Shown here in pieces: positions 35,941 through 46,818 of a stretch of DNA of 64,000 nt. A program made the translations under genes and the position numbers. This stretch comes from an uncultured Lachnospiraceae bacterium (GTDB lineage Bacteria; Bacillota; Clostridia; Lachnospirales; Lachnospiraceae), in NCBI GenBank assembly GCA_947174495.1, contig CAMWJC010000002.1, positions 17,679-81,678 of the forward strand, in the 5' to 3' direction. Position 1 is the first letter of the stretch; every line of letters starts with the position of its first letter. The notes below the pieces were generated by a model. The model saw only the letters and a program-made list of their open reading frames with translations, searched no databases and had not been told where the DNA came from.

Positions 35941-36927
35941 CTACAAAGTAGCCGCCATCACTGCCTTAATCGTATGCATTCTGTTTTCCGCCTCGTCAAA
36001 CACCACAGATTGAGAAGATTCAAACACTTCATCTGTCACTTCCATTTCCGCAATGCCAAACCGCTCTTCCATCTCTTTTCCGATCTTGGTGTTCAGATCA
36101 TGAAAAGCAGGCAGACAATGCATGAAAATTGCGTTTTCTCCTGCGTTTGCCATCACACTTGCATTTACCTGATAAGGTAGAAGTTCTTTGATCCTCTCTT
36201 CCCAAACCTCTGCCGGTTCTCCCATGGATACCCAGACGTCCGTATAGATTACATCTGCGTCCTTGGTTCCTTCCGTCACATCCTCAGTGAGGGTGATTGT
36301 TCCGCCGCTTGCCTGTGCAATTTTCCGGCACTGCTTTACCAGCTCCTCATCCGGAAAATATTTAGACGTCGTACATGCGGTAAAATGCATTCCAAGCTTC
36401 GCGCACACTACCATTAGGGAATTTCCCATATTGTAGCGGGCATCTCCCATGTAGGTCATCTTCACGCCTTTAATTCTTCCAAGCTTTTCCTTAATGGTCA
36501 ATACATCCGCCAGCATCTGAGTAGGATGGAATTCATTGGTCAGTCCATTCCAAACCGGAACTCCTGCGTATTTTGCAAGTTCTTCCACGATTTCCTGTTC
36601 AAAGCCACGGTATTCAATGCCCTCAAACATGCTTCCCAGCACTCTTGCCGTGTCCGCAATACTCTCTTTCTTTCCGATCTGGGAGCTTGCCGGATCAAGG
36701 TAAGTAGTCCCCATCCCCAGGTCGTGGGCTGCCACTTCAAAGGAACATCTGGTTCTGGTACTGGTTTTTTCAAAAATCAGCGCCACGTTCTTGCCCCGAT
36801 GCATATCCTGTGTCAATATACCCTTTTTCTTTTTATCCTTAAGCTCTGCTGCCAGATCCACCAAGTACAAAATCTCCTCCGGTGTGAAATCAAGGAGCTT
36901 CAAAAAATTTCTGCCCTTTAAATCCAT
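35941..36927 (-). CDS. argF: Ornithine carbamoyltransferase
   Basis: [30 protein letters not shown]. Confidence 0.95.
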   Translation of the reverse strand: MDLKGRNFLKLLDFTPEEILYLVDLAAELKDKKKKGILTQDMHRGKNVALIFEKTSTRTRCSFEVAAHDLGMGTTYLDPASSQIGKKESIADTARVLGSMFEGIEYRGFEQEIVEELAKYAGVPVWNGLTNEFHPTQMLADVLTIKEKLGRIKGVKMTYMGDARYNMGNSLMVVCAKLGMHFTACTTSKYFPDEELVKQCRKIAQASGGTITLTEDVTEGTKDADVIYTDVWVSMGEPAEVWEERIKELLPYQVNASVMANAGENAIFMHCLPAFHDLNTKIGKEMEERFGIAEMEVTDEVFESSQSVVFDEAENRMHTIKAVMAATL

Positions 36928-36947
36928 TGGTTTATCCTCTGTCCTGT

Positions 36948-37868
36948 TTATTTATCGCTTACCAGTTCCTTCATCGATGCTGCAAGGCCTGCTAATCCCT
37001 GAATTTCTGACGGAATAATAATCTTTGTTGCCTTGCCGTCAGCCGCTTTCTCAAATGCTTCCAGACTCTTAATGCGGAGTACGGACTCATCGGCTCCGGC
37101 TTCACGGATCATGCGGATACCGTCTGCCGTTGCCTGCTGCACCTTCAAGATTGCTTCCGCCTCACCTTCTGCCTCGCGGATCATCTTTTCCTTCTGTGCT
37201 TCTGCACGAAGGATTGCGGACTGCTTCTCAGCCTCTGCCTCCAGAATTGCTGCAGCTTTCTTACCTTCTGCAACGGTTACGCTTGCTTTCTTTTCACCTT
37301 CTGCACGGGTAACAGCCTCACGTCTCTCACGCTCTGCCTTCATCTGTTTCTCCATAGCATTCTGAATCTCTGCAGGAGGAATAATATTCTTAAGCTCCAC
37401 ACGGTTTACCTTGATTCCCCAAGGATCGGTTGCTTCATCAAGAGATGCTCTCATCTTCGTGTTAATGGTCTCTCTGGATGTAAGGGTCTGATCCAGTTCC
37501 AGATCACCAATGATATTACGAAGGGTGGTTGCTGTCAGATTTTCAATCGCCATAATCGGATTTTCAACACCATAAGCAAACATCTTCGGATCTGTAATCT
37601 GGAAAAATACAACGGTATCAATCCGCATAGTTACGTTATCCTTGGTGATTACCGGCTGGGGCGCAAAGTCCACAACCTGCTCTTTCAAATTAATCTTTTT
37701 GGCAACCTTGTCAATGACCGGCATCTTAATGTGAAGTCCTACAGACCATGTTCCCTGATAAGCTCCCAGTCTCTCAACCACATACGCATTAGCCTGAGGC
37801 ACGATTTTTACGCAGGATGCTGCAATAACAAGTAACAAAATTACCACTAAAACAAGAAAATATCCCAT
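36948..37868 (-). CDS. SPFH/stomatin-like (paraslipin) protein
   Basis: [59 protein letters not shown]. Confidence 0.93.
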   Translation of the reverse strand: MGYFLVLVVILLLVIAASCVKIVPQANAYVVERLGAYQGTWSVGLHIKMPVIDKVAKKINLKEQVVDFAPQPVITKDNVTMRIDTVVFFQITDPKMFAYGVENPIMAIENLTATTLRNIIGDLELDQTLTSRETINTKMRASLDEATDPWGIKVNRVELKNIIPPAEIQNAMEKQMKAERERREAVTRAEGEKKASVTVAEGKKAAAILEAEAEKQSAILRAEAQKEKMIREAEGEAEAILKVQQATADGIRMIREAGADESVLRIKSLEAFEKAADGKATKIIIPSEIQGLAGLAASMKELVSDK

Positions 37869-37908
37869 TTGAAACCTCTTCTTTCCGGGGCTGCCCCCTA
37901 TAAGCATT

Positions 37909-38343
37909 TTATTTCTTTTCTTCTACCATCAGCTTAACGCCGCTGATTGCACGAACAACCACTACACTTCCTACCGGCAGGTTAATCCCCTCCTCTGTAG
38001 TCCGCGCGCTCCATTCCTGACCGCCTACAGTCACCTGTCCGATTCCCTGCAGGTTGTCAATCTCACTGATCACGATTGCCTGCTTTCCTACCAGACTTTC
38101 CGCATTAGTCTTCACACGATCCTTGTTAAAATATTTTACCGCAATGGGACGGGTAAAATACAAAAGAACCAGAGACACCACTGCGAAAACCGCAATCTGC
38201 AGCCAAAGCGGTGCACCTATGGCAGCTACTACTGTCGCAACCAGCGCACCTCCCGCAAACCAGATCGTTGTAAGCCCCATGGATATGATCTCAGCTACAA
38301 TACAGACAACAAAAACTATAAGCCAGATCGTTGTCATATTCAT
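37909..38343 (-). CDS. NfeD family membrane protein
   Basis: TM-rich N-term plus OB-fold LVGKQAIVISEIDNLQGIGQVTVGGQEWSART; partner of SPFH. Confidence 0.9.
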   Translation of the reverse strand: MNMTTIWLIVFVVCIVAEIISMGLTTIWFAGGALVATVVAAIGAPLWLQIAVFAVVSLVLLYFTRPIAVKYFNKDRVKTNAESLVGKQAIVISEIDNLQGIGQVTVGGQEWSARTTEEGINLPVGSVVVVRAISGVKLMVEEKK

Positions 38344-38517
38344 ATGAAACCTCCTTATCTCTTCCCTGGTATATGTGGAATGACATATGCTTCCCACATA
38401 TATAACTATTAAAATTTATTTTACTACACAATGGGGAAGGAAGCAATGAATAAAAAATGGAATGGAGTGAACATTTAAAATTAGCGTTTAGATGGGGGAT
38501 GCGTATGTAAGACGTCC

Positions 38518-38602
38518 GCTCAGATGAAAAGAAATCCTTTCGTCAACACGCTCGATAAAGCGTTCGCGAATTGTTTCCTCAAGGATTTCTTTTCATCTGA
38601 GC
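38518..38602. repeat. 22-bp perfect inverted repeat with structured 41-nt loop
   Basis: gctcagatgaaaagaaatcctt ... aaggatttcttttcatctgagc. Confidence 0.9.
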
Positions 38603-38742
38603 TGGGGTATTGAATGACGCAAAGCCCAACTGGCAACTCAGCTAAGGCGAAATGGCCCACTCTTGGGCGGACAGCCAGACAGTGGATTAGGCGACTATAG
38701 TTGAGTCTTTAGCTGGTTTCTCGTTAGCCAATCATTGAACCT

Positions 38743-38885
38743 GGATAGAAATCAAATTCTAAAGGAACCCTTCAAAAAGCGTCGGTGCTTAGCGAGGTTC
38801 CTAACGAGCTTAGCATCCGTTACGCTTTTTGTAGAACGAGAGTCGGGGCAAGCGCCAGTATGGCGCGTAGAATTTGATTCTATCC
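38743..38885. repeat. Nested inverted-repeat element (~143 bp)
   Basis: outer ggatagaaatcaaattcta / tagaatttgattctatcc (one-nt bulge); inner caaaaagcgt (38773-38782) / acgctttttg (38822-38831). Confidence 0.85.
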
Positions 38886-39010
38886 GGGTTTTCGTATTTC
38901 TCCTTAAAACTCAGCAAAACGATAAATTCAAAAAAGGAACAGTCACTTCACCTTTCAAGCAAAGTTCCTGTTCCTTCTATTATCTCCATCATAAATCTTG
39001 GCAACCAAGT

Positions 39011-40102
39011 TTACCAGAATACATGATCTCCCAGCACATATCCTTCCCTTTTTCCTGCACGTCGGAAGTGAGTTGCGCCGCCTACCGTAGTCTCACCGTT
39101 GATTGCCGCCTGTGCTGCCTGCAGGCATAGATCAGGGACATTTCCTTCATACACTCTTGCCACTTTTCCTGTCATGGCAGGTGTGAACTGCCCGGATGCA
39201 TAGATTACAGAGTGTATGGTATTGGGATAAGCGCCGCTTCTCACACGATTCATGACTACTGCACCTACTCCCACCATTCCATCATAGGACTGATTTCCCG
39301 CTTCGCAATAGATAAGCGCTCCCAAAAGACGAAGTTCATCTGCATCAGCCGCCACTGCACCGCGGTTGGCTTTCCGCTTACGCTCAGCTTCTTCCCGTTC
39401 ACGAATCCGAATTACATCCATGGTTTCACCCTCATCAATATGGAACTTAACATTAATGTAATCCGTATTGACGTAGCCAATCTCATCGTTGTATTCAACG
39501 CTGATCCACTTATCGTTCACCGTCTCAATAAATTCTACGGTATCCTCATAAGCTAAAAGTCCGTACATATCCGCCTTCTCGTTGGGCTCCATCCGAACAC
39601 GAACGGCTCCTACATCCAAGGTAACGATCCAGTTTCCTACATCCTCCGCCATCTCCTTGGCCTCTTCTCCGAAAAGAAGGTATTCATCCTTAGCCCAGCC
39701 GATTACATTTCCGGACTGAATCTTTGTCCAGCCATCCTTCTGATCCAAGATCCTGCCGCCGCAATCCTTATACAAAAGTCCGACTTTTTCGGACTCCTCG
39801 CTTGCTTCGGCACGGATGTTCAGAGCATTCTGCACATTCGCCATGGTCAGCTCCTGCTCCATTCGCTCCCGCTCTGCTTCAAATTTCTCATTAATATCCA
39901 AGTTCAAACTTGACTGCTCTTCTATGGTGTAACTGCTGTCACTGGTGAACACACTGGGATCCAATACCTCTGCAATCCCCGTGCTTGGAAAATCATAACT
40001 CTCCTTTTCACTCGCCTGAACGGTTATTTCCTCTGCTGAAAAAAGAAGCGGACTTAATAAAAATCCCACAGTCATCACCAGCAGTCTATTTCTCCGGTTC
40101 AT
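39011..40102 (-). CDS. SleB-like cell wall hydrolase with SH3 domains
   Basis: ADELRLLGALIYCEAGNQSYDGMVGVGAVVMNRVRSGAYPNTIHSVIYASGQFTP; SH3-like NVQNALNIRAEASEES. Confidence 0.88.
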   Translation of the reverse strand: MNRRNRLLVMTVGFLLSPLLFSAEEITVQASEKESYDFPSTGIAEVLDPSVFTSDSSYTIEEQSSLNLDINEKFEAERERMEQELTMANVQNALNIRAEASEESEKVGLLYKDCGGRILDQKDGWTKIQSGNVIGWAKDEYLLFGEEAKEMAEDVGNWIVTLDVGAVRVRMEPNEKADMYGLLAYEDTVEFIETVNDKWISVEYNDEIGYVNTDYINVKFHIDEGETMDVIRIREREEAERKRKANRGAVAADADELRLLGALIYCEAGNQSYDGMVGVGAVVMNRVRSGAYPNTIHSVIYASGQFTPAMTGKVARVYEGNVPDLCLQAAQAAINGETTVGGATHFRRAGKREGYVLGDHVFW

Positions 40103-40327
40103 TCTGCTACCTCCATTGTATTACTTGTCTGTAATATCTGTCTGCTCATGCAAGCATGGCAGTCATACATTCTTGTATATGACTCTGACCTTAAAATATT
40201 ACAACTTTGTTACATCAAGTATGGTCAATATATTAGCAAAACATACCATATTTGTCAAGTTTCGGCTATTTGAGTGAATTTTTCGATAAAAATTCATCCA
40301 GATTTTTCTAAAATTATTACGGTTATT

Positions 40328-41122
40328 TTACAATTTTTTCGATTTTTCAACACAGGCTTCCACGGCGCTCATGACACTGGCGCGAAGTCCTGATTTCTCC
40401 AAAATCTGAACTCCTTCTATGGTAGTTCCTCCGGGGGAGCATACCATATCTTTCAGTTCGCCGGGGTGTTTTCCACTCTCCAGCATCAGCTTCGCGCTTC
40501 CCATCACGGTCTGCGCCGCAAAACGATATGCCTGCGCTCTCGGCATTCCTGCTTTTACCCCGCCATCCGCCAAAGCCTCCATAAACATAAAAACAAAAGC
40601 TGGAGAGCTTCCGCTGACTCCTCCTACCGCATCCATAAGTCGTTCTGGGACTTCCTCTGCAACACCAAAGCTTCCCAGGTATTTCATGCAAAGCTCCATT
40701 TCCTGATCGCTGACCTTCGAATTTCTGCACACACCGCTGCATCCTGCTCCCACCATTGCAGGAGTATTGGGCATGCAGCGCACCAGCTTGATCGTTCGAC
40801 CAAAGGCTTCCTCAATCCATGTCGTTGTTTTGCCAGCCGCAATACTGATAATGAGTGTATCCTCTTTGACCTTTTCGCGAATCTGTGGTATCACCTCTTC
40901 AAACATCTGTGGTTTTACCGCCAAAATCAGGATATCGGCTTTCTCTGCCACCTGCTGATTATCCTCCGTTACCACTATGCCATAAGTCTCTTTGATCTTC
41001 CCGCGGGTTGCCCCGGTTCTTGCAGAACCGATTATATCGGAAGGCTCCGCCAGCTTCCCTGCGAGCATACCGCCGATCATAGCTTTTGCCATATTTCCAA
41101 GTCCTATAAATCCTACTGTCAT
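40328..41122 (-). CDS. proC: Pyrroline-5-carboxylate reductase
   Basis: MTVGFIGLGNMAKAMIGGML, VRCMPNTPAMVGAG, ELKDMVCSPGGTTIEG. Confidence 0.95.
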   Translation of the reverse strand: MTVGFIGLGNMAKAMIGGMLAGKLAEPSDIIGSARTGATRGKIKETYGIVVTEDNQQVAEKADILILAVKPQMFEEVIPQIREKVKEDTLIISIAAGKTTTWIEEAFGRTIKLVRCMPNTPAMVGAGCSGVCRNSKVSDQEMELCMKYLGSFGVAEEVPERLMDAVGGVSGSSPAFVFMFMEALADGGVKAGMPRAQAYRFAAQTVMGSAKLMLESGKHPGELKDMVCSPGGTTIEGVQILEKSGLRASVMSAVEACVEKSKKL

Positions 41123-41123
41123 T

Positions 41124-41999
41124 TCACTCTCCATCCTTTCTGCTGCTTCCTGCTGCCTGATAAAGCAAAAGCGCTGCTGCCACCGCTGCATTTAAAGATT
41201 CCAGGCTGCCTTCCATGGGGATTTTAATATATGTATCCGCCAGTTTTGCTGTCTCTTCCTTAAGTCCGTTTCCTTCATTCCCTACCAAAAAGGCACTTCC
41301 CCCCGAATAATTTATCCGGTTAAAATATTTTTCCCCTTTCAGATGAGCGGCATAAACCATAATATTATTCTCCTGCAATTCTTGCACTGCCTCTCCCAGA
41401 TTCTCCTGATAGACAAAGGGAACACGGTACAAGGATCCCATAGTGGATCGTATGGTTTTGGGATTATAAATATCCACGCATCCTTTACTCAAGATCACTC
41501 CGCTCACTCCTGCCCCCTCTCCGGTCCGGATCATGGTTCCCAAATTTCCCGGATCCTGAATATCCTCAAGAATCAGAAAAAGGGGATTTTTGCCTTTATG
41601 TCGGAATATATGAAAAGCCTGCTTCAACATGTCCTCGAGTGAATAAGAAAACTGTTCCATCACAAACAAAATTCCCTGAGGCGTTATGGTGTCCGCCGCC
41701 TTTTTTAAAACTTCATCCGAAAGCTGCTCCGTGAAAATGCCTCGTCCCTGACATTCCTCAAGCTTATAAAGCACCTTTTCCATTCGGAGAGTTTCCTCCA
41801 CATTTCCTTCCGATCTCCTGTTCAAAAGAAGTCTGTAAAAGCTTTCTCCGCAGTAGACCTCTCTGATTTGATCCAAGGGAGCTTCCTCGAACATTTTTAT
41901 TCCTTCCACCAGAAAAAGCCCTTCCCGGTTTCGATCCCGGCTTTTTTCCCGAAGGGCCGTAAGATGCTTGATACGGCTGTTTCCTAAACTGGTAATCAT
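41124..41999 (-). CDS. TrmH/SpoU family RNA methyltransferase
   Basis: LILEDIQDPGNLGTMIRTGEGAGVSGVILSKGCVDIYNPKTIRSTMGSLYRVPF; FLVGNEGNGLKEE. Confidence 0.93.
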   Translation of the reverse strand: MITSLGNSRIKHLTALREKSRDRNREGLFLVEGIKMFEEAPLDQIREVYCGESFYRLLLNRRSEGNVEETLRMEKVLYKLEECQGRGIFTEQLSDEVLKKAADTITPQGILFVMEQFSYSLEDMLKQAFHIFRHKGKNPLFLILEDIQDPGNLGTMIRTGEGAGVSGVILSKGCVDIYNPKTIRSTMGSLYRVPFVYQENLGEAVQELQENNIMVYAAHLKGEKYFNRINYSGGSAFLVGNEGNGLKEETAKLADTYIKIPMEGSLESLNAAVAAALLLYQAAGSSRKDGE

Positions 42000-42108
42000 A
42001 GTTCCGTGTCCTTCCGTTCCATTTCATATTAGCACTTAAAAGGCGGCTGCCTTGTCCTTCGGACTCCTGCACCCGCCTTGTGTAATCCATAGTAAACGAC
42101 ATAACAAA

Positions 42109-43083
42109 TTATTGTGACAGTAGTTTGCTGACCTGGAATTGATATTCGGAAATCTCCTTTTTCATCTGAAGAGCCTCCTCAATGTCAAAATCCTGAAACT
42201 CCGCATTTTTGTATCCCACTACCCGGTTACTCTTGCCCTCACATAAAATGTCTGCTGCATAAGCACCCATGATAGAAGCATAAAAACGATCCTTACAAGT
42301 CGGGGAACCGCCTCGCTGCATGTATCCTAAAATGGTTGCCCTGGTCTCAATACCAGTAGCCGCCTCAATTCTCCTTGCCATAGAAGTAGAATGTCCGATC
42401 CCCTCCGCATTGACAATAATGTGATGGGTCTTTCCATACTTACGGTTCTTGATAATATTGTTGATAATGCTCTGCTCGTTATAATCATATTTCTCGGGGA
42501 GCAGAATATCCTCAGCTCCGTTGGCGACACCGCACCATAAAGCAATGTATCCTGCATTTCTTCCCATAACTTCAATGATACTGCATCTTTCATGAGAAGA
42601 TGAGGTATCTCTGACCTTATCGATTGCCTGCATGGCTGTATTGATCGCTGTGTCAAATCCAATAGTATAATCGGTACATGCAATATCAAGGTCAATGGTT
42701 CCCGGTATTCCCACCGTATTAATTCCGTTTCTCGCCAGTGCCTGCGCACCCCGATAGGAACCATCTCCGCCGATTACCACCAGTCCGTCAATTCCATGCT
42801 TATTACAGATTTCAGCAGCTCTCTGCTGAACCTCTTCCTGCTTGAACTCCGGGCAGCGTGCCGTTCCGAGTATGGTACCACCCTTTTGAATGGTATCGGA
42901 GACATCTTTCTTTTCCATGTCTACAATTTCCTCGTTGAGCAGGCCCTGATAGCCCTTTTTAATGCCCTTAACCTTTACGCCGTTTCCAATTGCCTTTCGC
43001 ACAACTGCACGGATTGCAGCATTCATGCCGGGGGCATCTCCGCCGCTGGTAAGCACACCTATGGTTTTAATCTCTTTTGCCAT
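42109..43083 (-). CDS. pfkA: 6-phosphofructokinase
   Basis: IGVLTSGGDAPGMNAAIRAVVR, VIGGDGSYRGAQAL, GIPGTIDLDIACTDYTIGFDTA. Confidence 0.96.
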   Translation of the reverse strand: MAKEIKTIGVLTSGGDAPGMNAAIRAVVRKAIGNGVKVKGIKKGYQGLLNEEIVDMEKKDVSDTIQKGGTILGTARCPEFKQEEVQQRAAEICNKHGIDGLVVIGGDGSYRGAQALARNGINTVGIPGTIDLDIACTDYTIGFDTAINTAMQAIDKVRDTSSSHERCSIIEVMGRNAGYIALWCGVANGAEDILLPEKYDYNEQSIINNIIKNRKYGKTHHIIVNAEGIGHSTSMARRIEAATGIETRATILGYMQRGGSPTCKDRFYASIMGAYAADILCEGKSNRVVGYKNAEFQDFDIEEALQMKKEISEYQFQVSKLLSQ

Positions 43084-43136
43084 AACCGGTCACGTCCTTT
43101 CTTTGCTCTCTATTTTATACTTTTTTGCCCGTGTTT

Positions 43137-46100
43137 TCAATCCTTTTTCACGTCCCAGACTACTTTTATGTTTTCTTTTCCGAATCTTTCTCCTAATTTC
43201 GTCACCAGCACCTCATCTGCATTGACATTCCGGTTGGGCGGAAGCTTTTTCATTACTTTCTGGTCCGCAATAAAAATAATCACACTGTCATTGCCATCCG
43301 AATCGGCAGTCAGGGAAAACAGTTCCTTTTCCTCCTGTTCATAGCTTTGTTTATCGGGGAACTTTATCCAAAGCTTCCGGGGAATTTCATCAAAAGCAGT
43401 TATTTTTTCGCAGATCAGCTTTCCATCCTTCTCTTCTTCCAGAGACACTCTTCCCCTGATAAAAACTTTATTTTCTTCCATAAGCTTTGCGCTGTACTTC
43501 TCATAATCTCTGGGAAAAACAATAACCTCCACACTTCCTGCAAGATCCTCTACCTGAAGGAAAGACATAATCTTATCATTCTTCGTGTATTTGATCTTCT
43601 TTTCCGCGATCATGCCGCCGATCACCGCTGTCTGATTATCCCGTACAACGGTTTCCTGTGTTTCCTCATCCAGCATAAAATCCGCCGTTGTATTGGTAAT
43701 TCCTTTGCGCCAAAGTTCCTCCTGCTCCTCAAGAGGATGACCGCTGATGTAAACGCCCAGCACCTCTTTTTCAAAAGCAAGCAGCATTTCCTTGGAATAT
43801 TCCCCCACGTCGGGAAGCTTTACCTCAAACTCCTCTTTCTGGCTTTCATCCACAATATCAAACAGACTCATCTGCCCTGCCATATTATTTTTCCGGTCAT
43901 GGACAATATGATCCATGATCTGCACATATGCGCTCATAAACTGCTTACGGGTTCCCGGAAGAGAGTCAAAAGCGCCTGCCTTGATGAAATTCTCAATGGC
44001 CTTCCGGTTCACTTCCTTGTCCGCAACTCTGGTGATAAAATCCTTCAGATTCGTGTATGGTCCTCTTTCATTCCGCTCCTTCACCACCGTATCGATCACC
44101 GGTCTGCCTACACTCTTAATTGCGGTAAGCGCATAACGGATCGATTTGCCGTCCACCGAAAATCCGCTCTCTCCCTGATTGATATCCGGAGGAAGAATGG
44201 AAATTCCCATGTTCCGGCAGACCATAATATATTCTGCAACTTTTCCGGGATTATCAATCACGGAAGTCATCAGCGCCGCCATAAACTCCACCGGATAGTA
44301 ATATTTTAAATAAGCTGTCTGATAGGATACTACCGCATAGCATGCCGCATGGGACTTGTTAAACGCATATTTGGCAAAATCCATCATGTCGTCATAAATC
44401 TGGGATGCTACCTGCTCGGAAATGCCATTAGATGCACATCCCGGCACTCCCTCCTGCTCATTGCCGTATACAAAGTTGGCTCTTTCTTTTTCCATTACCG
44501 CTTGCTTTTTCTTACTCATCGCACGGCGCACCAGATCACTTCTGCCAAGCGTATATCCGCCCAGATCACGAACAATCTGCATAACCTGCTCCTGATACAC
44601 AATACAGCCGTAAGTAGGCGCGAGAATCGGTTCCAGTTGGGGGCAGGAATAGGTGATATCCCCCAGACTGTTCTTTCCCTTAATATATTTGGGTATAAAA
44701 TCCATAGGACCCGGACGATAAAGAGAGATACCGGCTATGATATCCTCAAAATTTTCCGGTTTTAATTCCTTCATAAAGCTTTTCATTCCACCGCTTTCCA
44801 GCTGGAACACACCATCTGTCCGTCCGGAACCAATGGAGGTGAAAACCTTTTTATCATCAAATCCAATATTGTCAATATCAATGTGAACTCCCGTGTCTTT
44901 CTCAATAAGAGCCACCGCATCCCGAAGCACCGTAAGGGTCCGGAGTCCCAGAAAGTCCATCTTCAAAAGTCCCAGTTCCTCAATGGTTGTCATGGTAAAC
45001 TGAGTGGTAATTGCACCGTCACTTCCCCTGGATAAAGGCACCAGTTCCTCCGCCGGCCGGGAACAGATCACCACCCCTGCCGCATGCATGGATGTATGTC
45101 TGGGAAGTCCCTCAAGGCGCTTACTCATATCAATCAGGGTACGCACTTGCTCATCGGTATCATACTGCTTTCGAAGCTCTGGGTTGATCTGAAGCGCTCT
45201 GTCTATCGTGATACCAGGCTCATTCGGTATCATTTTGGCAAGGGAATCCACATAGGCATAAGGAAGATCCATAACTCTTCCCACGTCCCTGATTACTCCC
45301 TTGGCTAACATCGTACCAAAGGTAACGATCTGTACCACTTTTTCTGAACCATATTTGCGGCTCACATAATCAATGACCTCCTGCCTTCTCTCGTAACAGA
45401 AATCAATATCAATATCCGGCATGGAAACACGCTCCGGATTCAAAAAACGCTCAAACAGAAGATTGTATTTAATGGGATCAATATTGGTGATCTTAAGGGC
45501 ATAAGCCACGATGCTTCCCGCCGCCGATCCACGTCCCGGTCCTACCATGATTCCGTTAGACTTTGCATAGTTAATAAAATCCCATACGATCAGGAAATAA
45601 TCCACATAGCCCATGGTCTGAATAACCGAAAGCTCATAGTCCAGACGCTCCTTAAAACTCTGACCACTGTTTCCTGCCGGGGCATCAATGTCCTCCCCAT
45701 AACGTTCTCTTAAACCGTCATAACAAAGCTTATTCAGATAACTCCAGGAGTCATACCCCTCCGGCACATCGAATTTCGGCAGTTTGGTCACCCCAAACTC
45801 AATCTCCACATGACACCGGTCCGCAATTCTCTGGGTATTTTCCACTGCCTCCCATGCATAAGGAAACAGTCCTTTCATTTCCTCTTCACTTTTTACATAA
45901 TACTGGCCGCCTTCATAACGCATCCGGTCTTCATCCGCAAGCTTTTTGCCGGTCTGAATACAAAGAAGAATATCATGAGGCTGCACATCATTCGCATAGG
46001 TATAATGCACATCGTTTGTGGTCACTAGCGGAATCCCCAGTTCTTTACTGATCTGCAGAAGTACTGTGTTTACGGTTCTCTGCTCCGGCAGACCATGATC

Positions 46101-46628
46101 CTGTAATTCCAGGAAATAGTTATTTTCCCCAAAACAATCCCTGTACCTTAACGCCGCCTTCTTTGCTTCATCAATGAGACCTTTTTGAATATACTTTGCC
46201 ACTTCCCCCTGCAGACAGGCAGAAAGTGCAATAATCCCCTCATGATATTGCTGTAAAAGCTCCATATCCACACGGGGCTTATAATAATATCCTTCTGTAA
46301 ATCCACGGCTGACAATCTTCATCAGATTATCATAACCGGTATTATTTTCCGCAAGCAAAACAAGGTGGTAATATCGCTCCTCACCACCTGTTAATTCCCT
46401 GTCAAAGCGGGAGTTTGGCGCAACGTAAACCTCACATCCCAAAATAGGATTAATTCCCTCTTCCTGGCATGCCTTATAAAAATCGATCACGCCGTACATA
46501 ACGCCGTGATCGGTGATCGCTGCACTGTCCATGCCCAGTTCCTTAACCCGCTTTACATATTCTTTTATTTTGTTGGAGCCGTCCAGCAGACTATACTCTG
46601 TGTGGACGTGAAGATGTGTAAATGCCAT
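43137..46628 (-). CDS. dnaE: DNA polymerase III alpha subunit
   Basis: PHP motif FTHLHVHTEYSLLDGSNKI; VGPGRGSAAGSIVAYAL; PDIDIDFCYERR. Confidence 0.97.
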   Translation of the reverse strand: MAFTHLHVHTEYSLLDGSNKIKEYVKRVKELGMDSAAITDHGVMYGVIDFYKACQEEGINPILGCEVYVAPNSRFDRELTGGEERYYHLVLLAENNTGYDNLMKIVSRGFTEGYYYKPRVDMELLQQYHEGIIALSACLQGEVAKYIQKGLIDEAKKAALRYRDCFGENNYFLELQDHGLPEQRTVNTVLLQISKELGIPLVTTNDVHYTYANDVQPHDILLCIQTGKKLADEDRMRYEGGQYYVKSEEEMKGLFPYAWEAVENTQRIADRCHVEIEFGVTKLPKFDVPEGYDSWSYLNKLCYDGLRERYGEDIDAPAGNSGQSFKERLDYELSVIQTMGYVDYFLIVWDFINYAKSNGIMVGPGRGSAAGSIVAYALKITNIDPIKYNLLFERFLNPERVSMPDIDIDFCYERRQEVIDYVSRKYGSEKVVQIVTFGTMLAKGVIRDVGRVMDLPYAYVDSLAKMIPNEPGITIDRALQINPELRKQYDTDEQVRTLIDMSKRLEGLPRHTSMHAAGVVICSRPAEELVPLSRGSDGAITTQFTMTTIEELGLLKMDFLGLRTLTVLRDAVALIEKDTGVHIDIDNIGFDDKKVFTSIGSGRTDGVFQLESGGMKSFMKELKPENFEDIIAGISLYRPGPMDFIPKYIKGKNSLGDITYSCPQLEPILAPTYGCIVYQEQVMQIVRDLGGYTLGRSDLVRRAMSKKKQAVMEKERANFVYGNEQEGVPGCASNGISEQVASQIYDDMMDFAKYAFNKSHAACYAVVSYQTAYLKYYYPVEFMAALMTSVIDNPGKVAEYIMVCRNMGISILPPDINQGESGFSVDGKSIRYALTAIKSVGRPVIDTVVKERNERGPYTNLKDFITRVADKEVNRKAIENFIKAGAFDSLPGTRKQFMSAYVQIMDHIVHDRKNNMAGQMSLFDIVDESQKEEFEVKLPDVGEYSKEMLLAFEKEVLGVYISGHPLEEQEELWRKGITNTTADFMLDEETQETVVRDNQTAVIGGMIAEKKIKYTKNDKIMSFLQVEDLAGSVEVIVFPRDYEKYSAKLMEENKVFIRGRVSLEEEKDGKLICEKITAFDEIPRKLWIKFPDKQSYEQEEKELFSLTADSDGNDSVIIFIADQKVMKKLPPNRNVNADEVLVTKLGERFGKENIKVVWDVKKD

Positions 46629-46746
46629 TTGCGCGGTCTCCGTGCTTGTGTATTAGATAAAAGCCGATTGCTACATGCTTCGCATTCCCGCAATCGCCGC
46701 CACCATTCGCACTTCAAGCTATTGCTCTACGTGCTCATGGTGTCTT

Positions 46747-46809
46747 GCCCGTCCAATGTCTGCACGATGCCCCATGCGAGCATGGGCATCATGCGGACGC
46801 TGGACGGGC
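46747..46809. other. Long imperfect hairpin in the dnaE upstream intergenic region
   Basis: gcccgtcca...gatgccccatgcgagcatgggcatc...tggacgggc. Confidence 0.7.
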
Positions 46810-46818
46810 TTTCATTTT

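Noticed and set aside
40466-41227. 253-aa plus-strand ORF opposite proC/TrmH genes
   Set aside because: Antisense shadow ORF of two conserved genes; no recognisable domain.
43347-44309. 320-aa plus-strand ORF opposite dnaE
   Set aside because: Lies fully antisense to a well-supported dnaE reading frame; composition (His/Leu/Cys-rich) is typical of a shadow ORF.
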